Shown: positions 10,413-18,959 of the stretch, piece after piece | Layout: each line of letters begins with the position of its first letter | Numbering within the stretch: position 1 is the first letter of the stretch | DNA from: Aeromicrobium sp. | Lineage (GTDB): Bacteria; Actinomycetota; Actinomycetes; Propionibacteriales; Nocardioidaceae | DNA: 64,000 bases | Reading direction: 5' to 3' | Assembly: GCF_023146395.1 (NCBI RefSeq) | Contig: NZ_JAGLCD010000001.1 | Span: 147,239 to 211,238 of the forward strand | The notes under the pieces: generated by a model | The model's input: the letters and a program-made list of their open reading frames with translations, nothing else | What the model was told of the DNA's origin: nothing | Database searches by the model: none | Translations under genes and position numbers: made by a program

Positions 10413-10616
10413 TCGCCGGGTCGTCTGCCCCGGATTTGTGCAGGAACTCGGCTGTTCTGACCGTTCCCGGCCGAATTCGTGCACGAATCGGGTGGGAACG
10501 AATCGGGCCCGAATCGGGCACGTCGTCCGGGCGCGACCTCGACTCTTGAGGATCCGGTCGAGTGACGTTCACCTGGGCGGCACCGCGGCGTCCGCCGGTG
10601 CTGGAGCAATGGGGGT
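10413..10616. other. non-coding leader upstream of phoD with palindromes
   Basis: No coding signal. It holds a perfect 14-bp palindrome (10475-10488), a degenerate sister near 10433-10446, three CGAATCGGG copies between 10484 and 10518, and the approach to the PhoD start. Confidence 0.5.
10462..10500. promoter_or_regulatory. nested inverted repeat, candidate operator for phoD
   Basis: The perfect palindrome ATTCGTGCACGAAT (10475-10488) is enclosed by CGTTCCC (10462-10468) and GGGAACG (10494-10500). There is no T-run, so an operator is more likely than a terminator. It lies about 117 bases before the PhoD start. Confidence 0.45.
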
Positions 10617-12254
10617 GTGCAGCGGTTCGAGGCGCCGACACGTCGCCAGGTCCTGATCGGCGGCATGAGCCTTGCCGCGGTCGCCGGGGTCGTGGGGCCC
10701 GCAGCGTTCCCCTCACCCGCGACGGGCTACCGCCACCACCGCTTCCAGCACGGGGTCGCGTCGGGAGACCCGCTGCCTGACGGGGTCGTGTTGTGGACCC
10801 GCGTGACCCCGTCGATCGAGGCGGTGCCCGGCTCCGGACTGGGGGATCCGGCGGAGGTGTACTGGGAGGTCGCGGCCGACGAGGGCCTGCGCGAGGTCGT
10901 CGCCTCCGGCACGGTCACGACGGACCCGGCCAGCGACCACACGGTCAAGATCGACGTCACGGGCCTGCTCCCCGGACTCACCTACTTCTACCGGTTCCGC
11001 AGCGGTCCCGACAGCTCGATGGTGGGTCGCACCCGCACGGCGCCGGCGCAGCACGCGGCCGGTGGTGCTCTGCGGTTCGGGGTCGTGTCCTGCGCGAACT
11101 GGCAGGCCGGGTGGTTCAGCGCCTACCGGCACCTCGCTGAGACCGACGACCTCGACGCCGTGATCCATCTGGGCGACTACCTGTACGAGTACGAGCGTGG
11201 CAAGTACTCGTACGGCTACGACTGGGTCGACGTGCGCGCTCACGAACCGCCGCACGAGACCGTCACCCTGGCCGACTACCGCACGCGTCACGCCCAGTAC
11301 AAGACCGATCCGGACCTGCAGGCGCTGCACGCGCTCGTGCCGTTCATCGTGACGTGGGACGACCACGAGGTCGCCGACGGCTGGTTCCCGGGCGGTGCGT
11401 TCGAGCACCAGGCCGACGAGGGCAGCTTCGCCGAGCGCCTGGAAGCTGCCCAGCGGGCCTACGACGAGTGGATGCCCGTGCGCCTGGGCGGCACCGCCGT
11501 GGTCGGCGACGGCACGCGGATCTACCGCCGGATCCGGTTCGGTGCCCTCGTCGACCTGATGATGCTGGACCTGCGGGGGTATCGCGACGAGCGGGTCGAC
11601 CACGACGACCCCGCGCTGACGGCCGACGACCGCCAGCTCACGGGAGCCGAGCAGCTCGCCTGGCTCGCGGGCGAGCTGGCGACCTCGCCGGCACGGTGGA
11701 AGCTCATCGGCAACCCGGTCATGGTCGCGCCGATGCTGATGCCGCAGCGCCCCCGCGGACAACAGCTCGCGCTCGTCACCACGACCGACCCGATGTCGTG
11801 GGGCCCCGCGGAGCCGAACACCGACACGTGGGACGGCTACCCCGCGCAGCGTCGCGCCCTCCTGCAGCACATCGAGGACCGCGGGATCGACGACGTCGTG
11901 TTCCTCAGTGGTGACGTGCACACCGCGTGGGCCAACGAGATCCGGGGATCCGACGGCGCCCCGGTCGCGGCCGAGTTCGTGTGCGCGTCGGTCACGAGCA
12001 ACAACGTCGACGACTACATGGGGACGGCCCCACGGTCGGTGTCGGTCGCGATGGAGGAGGCGATCATGGACCTCAACCCGCACGTCCGCTTCGTCAACCT
12101 CGACGACCACGGGTACTGCGTGCTCGAGGTCGACGAGGCGGGGGCGCGGATGGAGTGGTGGGCGGTCAGCGACCGCGCCGACCCGGACGCCTCGACCCGG
12201 CGGCTGGCGACGCGGACCCTTCGGTCCGGATCCTCGCGGATCCAGACGGTCTGA
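10617..12254 (+). CDS. phoD: PhoD-family alkaline phosphatase/phosphodiesterase, Tat-exported
   Basis: 545 residues. The N-terminal TRRQVLIGG (residues 8-16) plus a hydrophobic stretch is a twin-arginine signal, so it is exported folded. PhoD features follow: HGVASGDPLPDGVVLWTRV (N-terminal beta domain), then the metal site residues in VIHLGDYLYEY, FIVTWDDHEVADGW and FLSGDVHTAW. PhoD enzymes bind Ca and Fe and release phosphate from mono- and diesters outside the cell, usually under phosphate starvation. The GTG at 10617 is the only start that keeps the Tat motif near the N-terminus. A nested palindrome lies upstream; I do not see a clear Pho box. Confidence 0.93.
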   Translation: MQRFEAPTRRQVLIGGMSLAAVAGVVGPAAFPSPATGYRHHRFQHGVASGDPLPDGVVLWTRVTPSIEAVPGSGLGDPAEVYWEVAADEGLREVVASGTVTTDPASDHTVKIDVTGLLPGLTYFYRFRSGPDSSMVGRTRTAPAQHAAGGALRFGVVSCANWQAGWFSAYRHLAETDDLDAVIHLGDYLYEYERGKYSYGYDWVDVRAHEPPHETVTLADYRTRHAQYKTDPDLQALHALVPFIVTWDDHEVADGWFPGGAFEHQADEGSFAERLEAAQRAYDEWMPVRLGGTAVVGDGTRIYRRIRFGALVDLMMLDLRGYRDERVDHDDPALTADDRQLTGAEQLAWLAGELATSPARWKLIGNPVMVAPMLMPQRPRGQQLALVTTTDPMSWGPAEPNTDTWDGYPAQRRALLQHIEDRGIDDVVFLSGDVHTAWANEIRGSDGAPVAAEFVCASVTSNNVDDYMGTAPRSVSVAMEEAIMDLNPHVRFVNLDDHGYCVLEVDEAGARMEWWAVSDRADPDASTRRLATRTLRSGSSRIQTV

Positions 12255-12314
12255 CCCTGGTGCGCCTGGCGCCGTGCTCCGCGACCTGCGTGCGGGGCCG
12301 TGCCCGCGAACCCG

Positions 12315-12353
12315 TAGACTCGCCACCGGCCCGCGTGAGGTTTTCCGCGGGCC
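12315..12353 (+). promoter_or_regulatory. tig promoter -10 and 5'-end hairpin of the transcript
   Basis: TAGACT at 12315-12320 predicts transcription from about 12327. The RNA would then begin at an 8-bp perfect stem (GGCCCGCG 12328-12335 with CGCGGGCC 12346-12353, 10-base loop). A hairpin at the extreme 5' end often protects mRNA from 5'-dependent decay. Confidence 0.5.
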
Positions 12354-12414
12354 CGGCTGTTCATGCAGCCCCGCGTCACCTACCGCACAGTCGTCCACCG
12401 CAGGAGTCATCCAC

Positions 12415-13785
12415 GTGAAGAGCACCACCGAGAACCTGAGCCCCACCCGGGTCAAGCTCACCATCGAGGTGCCGTTCGACGAGTTCAAGCCCGCTCTCGA
12501 CAAGGCCTACAAGTCCATCGGCTCGCAGATCCAGGTGCCGGGATTCCGTCGCGGCAAGGTGCCTGCGGCCGTCGTCGACCAGCGGGTCGGGCGAGGTGTG
12601 GTGCTCGACGAGGCGATCAACGCCGCCCTGCCGGACTGGTACCGGGAGGCCCTGCTGGAGACCGACCTGCAGCCGCTCGGCCAGCCCGAGATCGACCTGA
12701 CGAAGTTCGCCGACGGTGAGGACATCGAGATCACCGCCGAGGTCGACGTGCGTCCCGAGGTCGAGCTGCCCGATCTGACCTCGGTCGAGGTCGAGGTCAC
12801 GGCGATCGAGGTCGGCGACAGCGACGTCGACGAGCAGCTCGAGGCGCTGCGCGAGCGCTTCGCGACCTACACCGGGGTGGAGCGCGCCGCGGCGAAGGGT
12901 GACCAGGTCACGCTGAGCCTGGCGGCCGCGCACAAGGACGGCACCGTCATCGAGGACGCCACCGCGGAGGACCTTCCCTACCGGGTCGGCGGCAGCGAGA
13001 TGCTCGACGGTCTCGACGAGGCCGTCACGGGCCTCGAGCCCGGGAGCACCGCGACGTTCGCCACGACCCTCGTCGGGGGCGAGCTCAAGGACACCGAGGT
13101 TGACGTCACCGTCACGGTGACCGAGGTCAAGCAGACCGAGCTCCCCGAGCTCGACGAGGAGTTCGTCCAGATGGCGTCGGAGTTCGACACCCTCGAGGAG
13201 CTCCGGGCCGACCTGCGCGAGCGCATCACGCGCGGCAAGCGCATGGAGCAGGCCGCCGAGGCGCGCGACCTGGTCCTCGACGAGCTGCTGAGCAAGGTCG
13301 AGGTCCCGCTGCCGGAGACGCTCGTGGCCGAGGAGCTCGCCGCCCGGCGTCAGCAGATCGAGCAGCAGCTCGCCTTCTCCGGTGTCGCGTTCGAGCAGTA
13401 CCTCGACGACCAGGAGCAGACGGCCGACGAGTTCGAGGCGGAGCTCGAGAAGTCCGTCCACGACTCGATCGTGTCGCAGTTCATCCTCGACCAGATCGTC
13501 AAGACCGACGAGATCGGTCTCGACGACAACGAGCTGACGCAGCACATCATGCGCCGCGCCCAGCAGTCGGGGGAGGACCCGAACTCCTACATCCAGCACA
13601 TCATGGAGCACAACCACGTGCCGGAGATGGTCAGCGAGGTGCTGCGCGGCAAGGCGCTCGCCTCGCTCGTCGAGGGCGCCACGGTCAAGGACTCGACCGG
13701 GGCCGAGATCGACCTCGCCTCGCTCCAGGCCGACGGCTCGCTCAAGAGCGAGACCGCCGAGGACGACGCGTCCGACCAGGACTGA
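12415..13785 (+). CDS. tig: trigger factor (ribosome-bound chaperone, peptidyl-prolyl isomerase)
   Basis: 456 residues, full length. The ribosome-binding signature GFRRGKVP (near residue 43) is intact. It is followed by the FKBP-type PPIase domain (about 150-240) and a long helical C-terminal chaperone domain with the typical late motif around LDQIVKTDEI and a Ser/Asp-rich tail. It binds nascent chains at the ribosome exit. GTG start with AGGAG eight bases upstream. It stands just before clpP1-clpP2-clpX, the usual tig-clp association, though three genes intervene here. Confidence 0.97.
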   Translation: MKSTTENLSPTRVKLTIEVPFDEFKPALDKAYKSIGSQIQVPGFRRGKVPAAVVDQRVGRGVVLDEAINAALPDWYREALLETDLQPLGQPEIDLTKFADGEDIEITAEVDVRPEVELPDLTSVEVEVTAIEVGDSDVDEQLEALRERFATYTGVERAAAKGDQVTLSLAAAHKDGTVIEDATAEDLPYRVGGSEMLDGLDEAVTGLEPGSTATFATTLVGGELKDTEVDVTVTVTEVKQTELPELDEEFVQMASEFDTLEELRADLRERITRGKRMEQAAEARDLVLDELLSKVEVPLPETLVAEELAARRQQIEQQLAFSGVAFEQYLDDQEQTADEFEAELEKSVHDSIVSQFILDQIVKTDEIGLDDNELTQHIMRRAQQSGEDPNSYIQHIMEHNHVPEMVSEVLRGKALASLVEGATVKDSTGAEIDLASLQADGSLKSETAEDDASDQD

Positions 13786-13853
13786 GCTCACACCTGCACC
13801 ACGCCGGCGGGCGAGTCATCGCTGGGCGGGCCACGGACTGAGCACGGCAGACC

Positions 13854-13889
13854 GTGACATGGCGCGGGAGATCTCCCGTGCCATGTCAC
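13854..13889. promoter_or_regulatory. 36-bp near-perfect palindrome after tig
   Basis: GTGACATGGCGCGGGAGA (13854-13871) meets its reverse complement (13872-13889) with one mismatch (a G-T pair in RNA) and no loop. It lacks a T-run. The outer GTGACATG recurs at 13997-14004, just before the next start codon, which suggests a DNA-binding site. Confidence 0.5.
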
Positions 13890-13916
13890 GCGTTACGGAG
13901 TGAGCTCCGTAACGCG
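13889..13916 (+). terminator. strong 12-bp hairpin after tig, possible terminator
   Basis: CGCGTTACGGAG (13889-13900), loop TGAG, CTCCGTAACGCG (13905-13916): a perfect 12-bp stem. No U-tract follows, so termination is a guess; it could equally be an operator. Confidence 0.4.
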
Positions 13917-13985
13917 CGGCGGTCGGCGGAGGTGGCCCGTGACCAACGACGCGTCCGTCTCGTCTTGGCATCGCGTGGTGCGAGT

Positions 13986-14002
13986 TGTCACACTGAGTGA
14001 CA
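13986..14002. promoter_or_regulatory. inverted repeat overlapping the hydrolase start codon
   Basis: TGTCAC-ACTGA-GTGACA, perfect 6-bp arms, its right arm running into the ATG at 14002. It shares GTGACATG with the palindrome at 13854-13889, so both may be bound by one regulator. Confidence 0.4.
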
Positions 14003-15255
14003 TGCCCACCGATCCCGCCCGGACCACCGATGTCGCGGCGCTCGCGCTCGAGTACGGCGACCGGCTCCTGGTGGGTACCGTGCGCGACGTGCACCGCGCG
14101 GTGGCGGAGCGGGCGTTCCGCGCCACCCGGATCGTGGGTGGTCGTGTCCCCGAGTCGCTGCACGATGCCGTGGCCACGTCGATCTACGGCGCCATCAGCG
14201 GCGTGCTGCGGGTCTCCAGCGGCTCGGTCCGCGCGCTGTCCGCACGCGGGGTGGGCCGCCCTGTCGAGTCGACGCGCCTCGGTCGCGGGGTCGTGGCCGC
14301 GGTCAACGGGATGGTCGGCGACGAGCTGCGACGCCTGGACGACCCGCAGGCCATCACGATGGCGGTCCGTGTCGACGGTGCCGACGTCCCCGTCACGGGC
14401 TGGCCGCTCGCGGAGGCCTTCCGCGACGCCACGAGCCACATCGTGCTGTTCCTGCACGGCCTGTGCGAGGACGACGAGTCGTGGAACCAGGGCCGGCGCG
14501 CCCACGGCACGTCCTACGCCGAGCGGGTGGGCGCCGAGACCGACGGCACCCCGGTGTTCGTGCGGTACAACACGGGACTGCACATCTCCGAGAACGGCAA
14601 GCACCTCGACGCCCTGCTGCGTCAGCTGGTCGAGTCCTGGCCGGTGCGGGTCACGCGCGTGACCCTCGTGGGTCACTCGATGGGCGGCCTCGTCGCCCGT
14701 GCGGCCACCAACCACGCCACGGCCACGGGTGGCACGTGGACGGGGCTGGTCCGTGACGTGGTCTGCCTCGGCACGCCCCACTCCGGCGCGGTGCTGGAGA
14801 AGGCCGTTCACGCCGGCTCGCGGGTGCTGCGCTTCCTGCCCGAGTCGCGACCGTTCGGCCACCTCCTCGACACCCGCTCGGCCGGCATCGTCGACCTGCG
14901 GCACGGCTACATCAGCGCCGACGAGTGGGAGGGGCAGGACCTCACGGCGCGCTGGGGCCTGGACCGCATCGCGGCGGCGCCGCTCGCCCACGCCGAGTAC
15001 CACTTCGTGGTGGCCACGATGGGCGCGACCCAGAAGCACCCGCTGAGCGCGGTGCTGGGCGATCTGCTGGTGCACTTCTCGTCGGCCGCGGGCATCGGAC
15101 GCAGCGGCCCGATCGTCGACGGCGCGAGGTTCGAGTACATCCCGAGCGCGCACCACTTCGCGCTGCTCAACCACCCGCAGGTGGGCGACTGGCTCGTGAC
15201 CTGGATCAAGGCATCGGGTCGCGAACGGCGCGCGATCGTGGCCGGCGAGGCCTGA
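14002..15255 (+). CDS. lipase-like alpha/beta hydrolase (PGAP1/triacylglycerol-lipase type)
   Basis: 417 residues. About 140 N-terminal residues without a known domain precede an alpha/beta hydrolase. LFLHGLCEDD (oxyanion region, near residue 153), the nucleophile elbow VGHSMGG (near residue 226) and the late SAHHFALL, which probably holds the catalytic His, can be seen. GTPHSGAVLEK is typical of lipases acting on long acyl chains. No signal peptide. I chose the ATG at 14002 because the upstream extension (from 13900) runs through the hairpin region. The true substrate is unknown. Confidence 0.85.
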   Translation: MPTDPARTTDVAALALEYGDRLLVGTVRDVHRAVAERAFRATRIVGGRVPESLHDAVATSIYGAISGVLRVSSGSVRALSARGVGRPVESTRLGRGVVAAVNGMVGDELRRLDDPQAITMAVRVDGADVPVTGWPLAEAFRDATSHIVLFLHGLCEDDESWNQGRRAHGTSYAERVGAETDGTPVFVRYNTGLHISENGKHLDALLRQLVESWPVRVTRVTLVGHSMGGLVARAATNHATATGGTWTGLVRDVVCLGTPHSGAVLEKAVHAGSRVLRFLPESRPFGHLLDTRSAGIVDLRHGYISADEWEGQDLTARWGLDRIAAAPLAHAEYHFVVATMGATQKHPLSAVLGDLLVHFSSAAGIGRSGPIVDGARFEYIPSAHHFALLNHPQVGDWLVTWIKASGRERRAIVAGEA

Positions 15256-15262
15256 GCGTCCG

Positions 15263-15277
15263 CATACCGCTGGTATG
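15263..15277. promoter_or_regulatory. inverted repeat in the -35 region of the SRPBCC pair
   Basis: CATACC-GCT-GGTATG, perfect 6-bp arms, lies 16 bases before the -10 box TAGGTT (15294-15299), exactly where an operator would block RNA polymerase. Confidence 0.45.
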
Positions 15278-15293
15278 TGAGGCCGGATTCGAG

Positions 15294-15299
15294 TAGGTT
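15294..15299 (+). promoter_or_regulatory. -10 box (TAGGTT), leaderless
   Basis: Six bases separate TAGGTT from the ATG at 15306, so the message probably starts at the start codon. Confidence 0.45.
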
Positions 15300-15305
15300 C
15301 CGGAC

Positions 15306-15785
15306 ATGGTCAACCGTGACATCATCACTGACAGCATCGAGATCGCCGCACCGCCAGCCGTGGTCTGGGCCCTCGTCTCCGACCTGAAGCGCATGGGGGA
15401 GTGGAGCCCGCAGTGCCGGCGCATGATCGTGCGCGGCGGCGAGGTCGCGCAGGGAACCCGCACGATCAACATCAACCGGCAGGGCTGGAAGGTGTGGCCC
15501 ACGCGGTCCTACGTCAAGGTCTTCGAGCCCGAGCGCACGCTCGCCCTGAAGATCGCCGAGAACGGCACGATCTGGACCTACGAGCTGGAGCCCGTCGCGG
15601 GCGGCACGCGCCTGACCGAGTCGCGCACCGCACCGAACGGCGTGTCGAGCCTCTCGAACTTCCTGAGCAAGCGCGTCCTCGGCGGCACGGAGAACTTCGA
15701 GGCCGAGCTCGAGCGCGGCATCCAGGACACCCTGGCCCGCATCAAGCACGAGGCCGAGAAGACGCACGCGGGCCGGTCCGCCTGA
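15306..15785 (+). CDS. SRPBCC (START/Bet v1-like) ligand-binding protein, first of a tandem pair
   Basis: 159 residues with the polyketide-cyclase/dehydrase SRPBCC fold: N-terminal SIEIAAPPAVVWALVSDLKRMGEWSP, a beta-rich middle, and a long C-terminal helix (about 115-150). Such proteins bind hydrophobic ligands in a central cavity, and some are cyclases or lipid carriers. It has no catalytic signature I can name. Its stop codon overlaps the ATG of the next gene (ATGA), a paralogue of the same length and layout, so the pair probably arose by duplication and is co-translated. Confidence 0.8.
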   Translation: MVNRDIITDSIEIAAPPAVVWALVSDLKRMGEWSPQCRRMIVRGGEVAQGTRTININRQGWKVWPTRSYVKVFEPERTLALKIAENGTIWTYELEPVAGGTRLTESRTAPNGVSSLSNFLSKRVLGGTENFEAELERGIQDTLARIKHEAEKTHAGRSA

Positions 15786-16258
15786 TGGCTCGCGCGCACG
15801 TGGCGCCGCTCGTCGCCTCGATCGACATCGCCGCGACTCCCGCGCAGGTGTGGAGCCTGCTGGAGGACCAGCGCCGCATGAACGAGTGGAGCGACGAGAC
15901 CTGGAAGCAGGCCTTCCTCGGATCGCCGCTGCGGGCCGGCACCGTCAGCCTCAACCTCAACAAGCGCAAGGCCGCGATCTGGCCGACCGTGAGCCGCTAC
16001 CGGGAGGTCGTGCCCGGGCGGCGTCTCGCCTTCCAGGTCATCGGCCCGGGCGCCACGTGGAGCTACGACCTGCAGCCGAACGACGACGGCGGCACGGTCG
16101 TCACCGAGACCCGGGTGCTCAAGAATCACCGGGCCACGATCGCCTCGGTCGTCACGGCAAACCTCATGCTCGGCGGGCTCGCGAGTCACGAGGCCGAGAT
16201 CCTGGCCGGCATGCGCGCCACCCTGGAGCGCATCAAGGCCGAGGTCGAGGGCCGCTGA
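15785..16258 (+). CDS. SRPBCC ligand-binding protein, second of a tandem pair
   Basis: 157 residues, a paralogue of the preceding gene. It has the same opening pattern (SIDIAATPAQVWSLLEDQRRMNEWSD), the same WPT block mid-protein (AAIWPTVSRYREVVPG against KVWPTRSYVKVFEPE) and the same closing helix (LERIKAEVEGR). The function is unknown; a shared hydrophobic ligand or a heterodimer with its neighbour is a reasonable guess. It starts within the stop codon of the first copy. Confidence 0.8.
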   Translation: MARAHVAPLVASIDIAATPAQVWSLLEDQRRMNEWSDETWKQAFLGSPLRAGTVSLNLNKRKAAIWPTVSRYREVVPGRRLAFQVIGPGATWSYDLQPNDDGGTVVTETRVLKNHRATIASVVTANLMLGGLASHEAEILAGMRATLERIKAEVEGR

Positions 16259-16338
16259 GCCGAGCCCGCCCGCGGTGGGCCTGCTACGCCCATGGCGAAC
16301 AGGGCGTGTTGGCGCGTGTGTCGGATCGATCGGCCAAC

Positions 16339-16344
16339 TAGGGT
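16339..16344 (+). promoter_or_regulatory. -10 box (TAGGGT) of clpP1
   Basis: TAGGGT with seven bases before the GTG at 16352 supports that start and a leaderless or near-leaderless message. Confidence 0.4.
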
Positions 16345-16351
16345 CGGTGAC

Positions 16352-16969
16352 GTGAACCCACTCGAAGCCCCCCAACACCTCGCGCACCGCATGTCCGCGC
16401 AGGCGGGGCCGTCCGACCTCGACGGCCACATCTACCAACGCCTGCTCAAGGAGCGCATCGTCTTCCTCGGCTCGGAGGTGCGCAACGAGAACGCGAACGC
16501 GATCTGCGCGCAGATGCTGCTGCTCAACGCCGAGAACCCCGAGGCCGACATCTCGCTGTACATCAACAGCCCGGGTGGTTCGGTCGACGCGGGCATGGCC
16601 CTCTACGACACGATGCAGTTCATCTCCAACGACGTCGCCACGTTCGGCATGGGCCTGGCCGCCTCGATGGGCCAGTTCCTGCTGGCCGCCGGCACGCCCG
16701 GCAAGCGCTACGCCACGCCGCACGCGCGCATCATGATGCACCAGCCCTCCGGCGGCATCGGTGGTTCGGCCTCCGACATCAAGATCCAGGCTGAGCAGTC
16801 GATCCTGCTCAAGAAGCAGCTCAACCAGCTCCAGTCGGTCCACACGGGTCAGAGCATCGAGCAGATCGAGCTCGACTCCGACCGCGACCGTTGGTTCACG
16901 GCCGAGCAGGCCAAGGAGTACGGCTTCATCGACCACGTGGTCGCCAGCGCGAGGGAGATCAGGTCATGA
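16352..16969 (+). CDS. clpP1: ATP-dependent Clp protease proteolytic subunit 1
   Basis: Serine protease subunit of the ClpP1P2 double ring. 205 residues from the GTG at 16352. Catalytic Ser105 is in GLAASMGQF, His130 in MMHQP, and the aspartate lies in the LDSDRDRWF segment. A start further upstream (16292) would add a basic stretch not found in the family. In actinobacteria ClpP1 works only with ClpP2 and the ClpX or ClpC ATPases, and the pair is usually essential. Its end overlaps clpP2 by four bases (ATGA). Confidence 0.95.
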   Translation: MNPLEAPQHLAHRMSAQAGPSDLDGHIYQRLLKERIVFLGSEVRNENANAICAQMLLLNAENPEADISLYINSPGGSVDAGMALYDTMQFISNDVATFGMGLAASMGQFLLAAGTPGKRYATPHARIMMHQPSGGIGGSASDIKIQAEQSILLKKQLNQLQSVHTGQSIEQIELDSDRDRWFTAEQAKEYGFIDHVVASAREIRS

Positions 16970-17568
16970 GTTATTACATCCCACAGTGGGAGGAGCGCAC
17001 CTCCTACGGCTTCCGGCGCATCGACCCGTTCGCCAAGCTGTTCGAGGACCGCATCATCTTCCTCGGCACGCCGATCAGCGACGACGTCGCCAACGCCGTG
17101 ATCGCCCAGCTCCTGAGCCTGCAGGTCATGGAGCCTGACCGCGACATCAGCATCTACATCAACAGCCCCGGTGGTTCGTTCACCGCCATGACGGCGATCT
17201 ACGACACGATCCGCTACCTCAAGCCGGACGTGCAGACGTTCTGCCTCGGTCAGGCGGCCTCGGCTGCCGCGGTGCTGCTCGCCGCCGGCGCGCCGGGCAA
17301 GCGCTTCGCGCTCCCGAACGCTCGCATCCTCATCCACCAGCCCTACACCGAGGGCACGGGCGGCCAGATCTCCGATCTCGAGATCCAGGCCAACGAGATC
17401 CTGCGCATGCGTGAGCTGATGGAGCAGATGATCGCCGAGGCCACCGGCAAGGAGCCCGCCGACGTCAGCCGCGATGTCGATCGCGACAAGATCCTCACGG
17501 CGCAGCAGGCGCTGGAGTACGGCCTGATCGACCAGGTGCTCGACACGCTCAAGGTCCCCGCGGTCTGA
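16966..17568 (+). CDS. clpP2: ATP-dependent Clp protease proteolytic subunit 2
   Basis: 200 residues. The oxyanion strand YINSPGGSF, catalytic Ser in [11 protein letters not shown] and catalytic His in LIHQP match ClpP2 of the heteromeric actinobacterial protease. The ATG at 16966 overlaps the clpP1 stop and has an AGGGAG site upstream, so the two rings are made in step. Its C-terminus faces the ClpX/ClpC docking surface in known complexes. Confidence 0.95.
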   Translation: MSYYIPQWEERTSYGFRRIDPFAKLFEDRIIFLGTPISDDVANAVIAQLLSLQVMEPDRDISIYINSPGGSFTAMTAIYDTIRYLKPDVQTFCLGQAASAAAVLLAAGAPGKRFALPNARILIHQPYTEGTGGQISDLEIQANEILRMRELMEQMIAEATGKEPADVSRDVDRDKILTAQQALEYGLIDQVLDTLKVPAV

Positions 17569-17587
17569 GCGACACGCAGTCCGGGCC

Positions 17588-17602
17588 GACGTGACACACG
17601 TC
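17588..17602. promoter_or_regulatory. inverted repeat in the clpP2-clpX gap
   Basis: GACGTG-ACA-CACGTC, perfect 6-bp arms, sits 22 bases before the putative -10 TAGGCT (17624-17629) of clpX, overlapping the -35 area. It does not look like the known ClgR box, so the binder is unknown. Confidence 0.4.
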
Positions 17603-17623
17603 GCGATCGGCCCGGGCCGCGGC

Positions 17624-17629
17624 TAGGCT
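17624..17629 (+). promoter_or_regulatory. -10 box (TAGGCT) of clpX
   Basis: TAGGCT predicts a start near 17636 and a leader of about 20 bases that contains the AAAGGA ribosome site. clpX could thus be made independently of clpP1-clpP2. Confidence 0.45.
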
Positions 17630-17656
17630 GGACGACAGCTGAGGAAAGGAACACCC

Positions 17657-18925
17657 GTGGCGCGCATCGGTGAAACGGCCGATCTGTTGAAGTGCTCGTT
17701 CTGTGGGAAGAGCCAGAAGCAGGTCAAGAAGCTCATCGCGGGCCCGGGCGTCTACATCTGCGACGAGTGCATCGACCTCTGCAACGAGATCATCGAGGAG
17801 GAGCTCGCCGAGAACTCCGAGCTCAGCCTGGGCGAGCTGCCCAAGCCGCACGAGATCTACGAGTTCCTCAATGGGTACGTGATCGGCCAGGACGGCGCCA
17901 AGAAGTCGCTCGCCACGGCGGTCTACAACCACTACAAGCGCGTGCAGGCCCAGCAGGCCGGCGGACGCAGCAAGGACGAGCAGGTCGAGCTCGCCAAGTC
18001 GAACATCCTCATGGTGGGCCCCACCGGGTGCGGCAAGACGTACCTGGCCCAGACCCTCGCGCGCATGCTCAACGTCCCCTTCGCGATCGCCGACGCCACG
18101 GCGCTCACCGAGGCCGGCTACGTGGGTGAGGACGTCGAGAACATCCTCCTGAAGCTCATCCAGGCGGCCGACTACGACGTCAAGAAGGCCGAGACCGGCA
18201 TCATCTACATCGACGAGATCGACAAGATCTCGCGCAAGAGCGAGAACCCGTCGATCACCCGCGACGTGTCGGGTGAGGGCGTGCAGCAGGCGCTGCTGAA
18301 GATTCTCGAGGGCACGACGGCCTCGGTGCCGCCGCAGGGTGGTCGCAAGCACCCGCACCAGGAGTTCATCCAGATCGACACGACCAACGTGCTGTTCATC
18401 GTCGGCGGCGCGTTCGCGGGTCTGGAAGAGATCATCGAGTCCCGCTCCGGCAAGGTCGGGGTCGGCTTCAACGCCGAGACCGTCGAGGTCAAGTCCCACG
18501 AGCCGGCCAAGATCTACTCGCGGGTCGAGCCCACCGACCTGCTGAAGTTCGGGCTCATCCCGGAGTTCATCGGTCGTCTGCCCGTCATCGCCAGTGTCGA
18601 GAAGCTCGACAAGGAGGCGCTGGTGCGCATCCTGACCGAGCCGCGCAACGCGCTCTCGAAGCAGTACGAGCGGCTGTTCGAGATCGACGGCATCGAGCTG
18701 GAGTTCACCGACGCGGCGATCGGCGAGATGGCCGATCTCGCGCTGCGCCGCGACACCGGTGCTCGCGGGCTGCGCTCGATCATCGAGGAAGTCCTCCAGC
18801 AGACGATGTTCGAGGTCCCCAGCAACGAGCACGCCGCTCGCGTCATCGTCGACGACGCGGTCGTGCGCGGTGAGTCGGCTCCCACGATCCTGACGCGCGA
18901 CGAGGTGGAGAAGAAGGCCTCGTAG
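17657..18925 (+). CDS. clpX: ATP-dependent Clp protease ATP-binding subunit ClpX
   Basis: AAA+ unfoldase that feeds substrates to ClpP1P2. 422 residues. The N-terminal zinc-binding domain is CSFCGKSQ...CDECIDLC. The Walker A GPTGCGKT is near residue 119, Walker B is YIDEIDKI, the substrate-gripping loop and sensor region follow, and the ClpP-contacting loop lies around IGF-equivalent residues in the middle. The GTG start has a good AAAGGA site. It is separated from clpP2 by 88 bases with its own promoter and an inverted repeat. Confidence 0.97.
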   Translation: MARIGETADLLKCSFCGKSQKQVKKLIAGPGVYICDECIDLCNEIIEEELAENSELSLGELPKPHEIYEFLNGYVIGQDGAKKSLATAVYNHYKRVQAQQAGGRSKDEQVELAKSNILMVGPTGCGKTYLAQTLARMLNVPFAIADATALTEAGYVGEDVENILLKLIQAADYDVKKAETGIIYIDEIDKISRKSENPSITRDVSGEGVQQALLKILEGTTASVPPQGGRKHPHQEFIQIDTTNVLFIVGGAFAGLEEIIESRSGKVGVGFNAETVEVKSHEPAKIYSRVEPTDLLKFGLIPEFIGRLPVIASVEKLDKEALVRILTEPRNALSKQYERLFEIDGIELEFTDAAIGEMADLALRRDTGARGLRSIIEEVLQQTMFEVPSNEHAARVIVDDAVVRGESAPTILTRDEVEKKAS

Positions 18926-18959
18926 CATCGTCAGGCTCCCCATCGAAGGCGGTTCTGCC

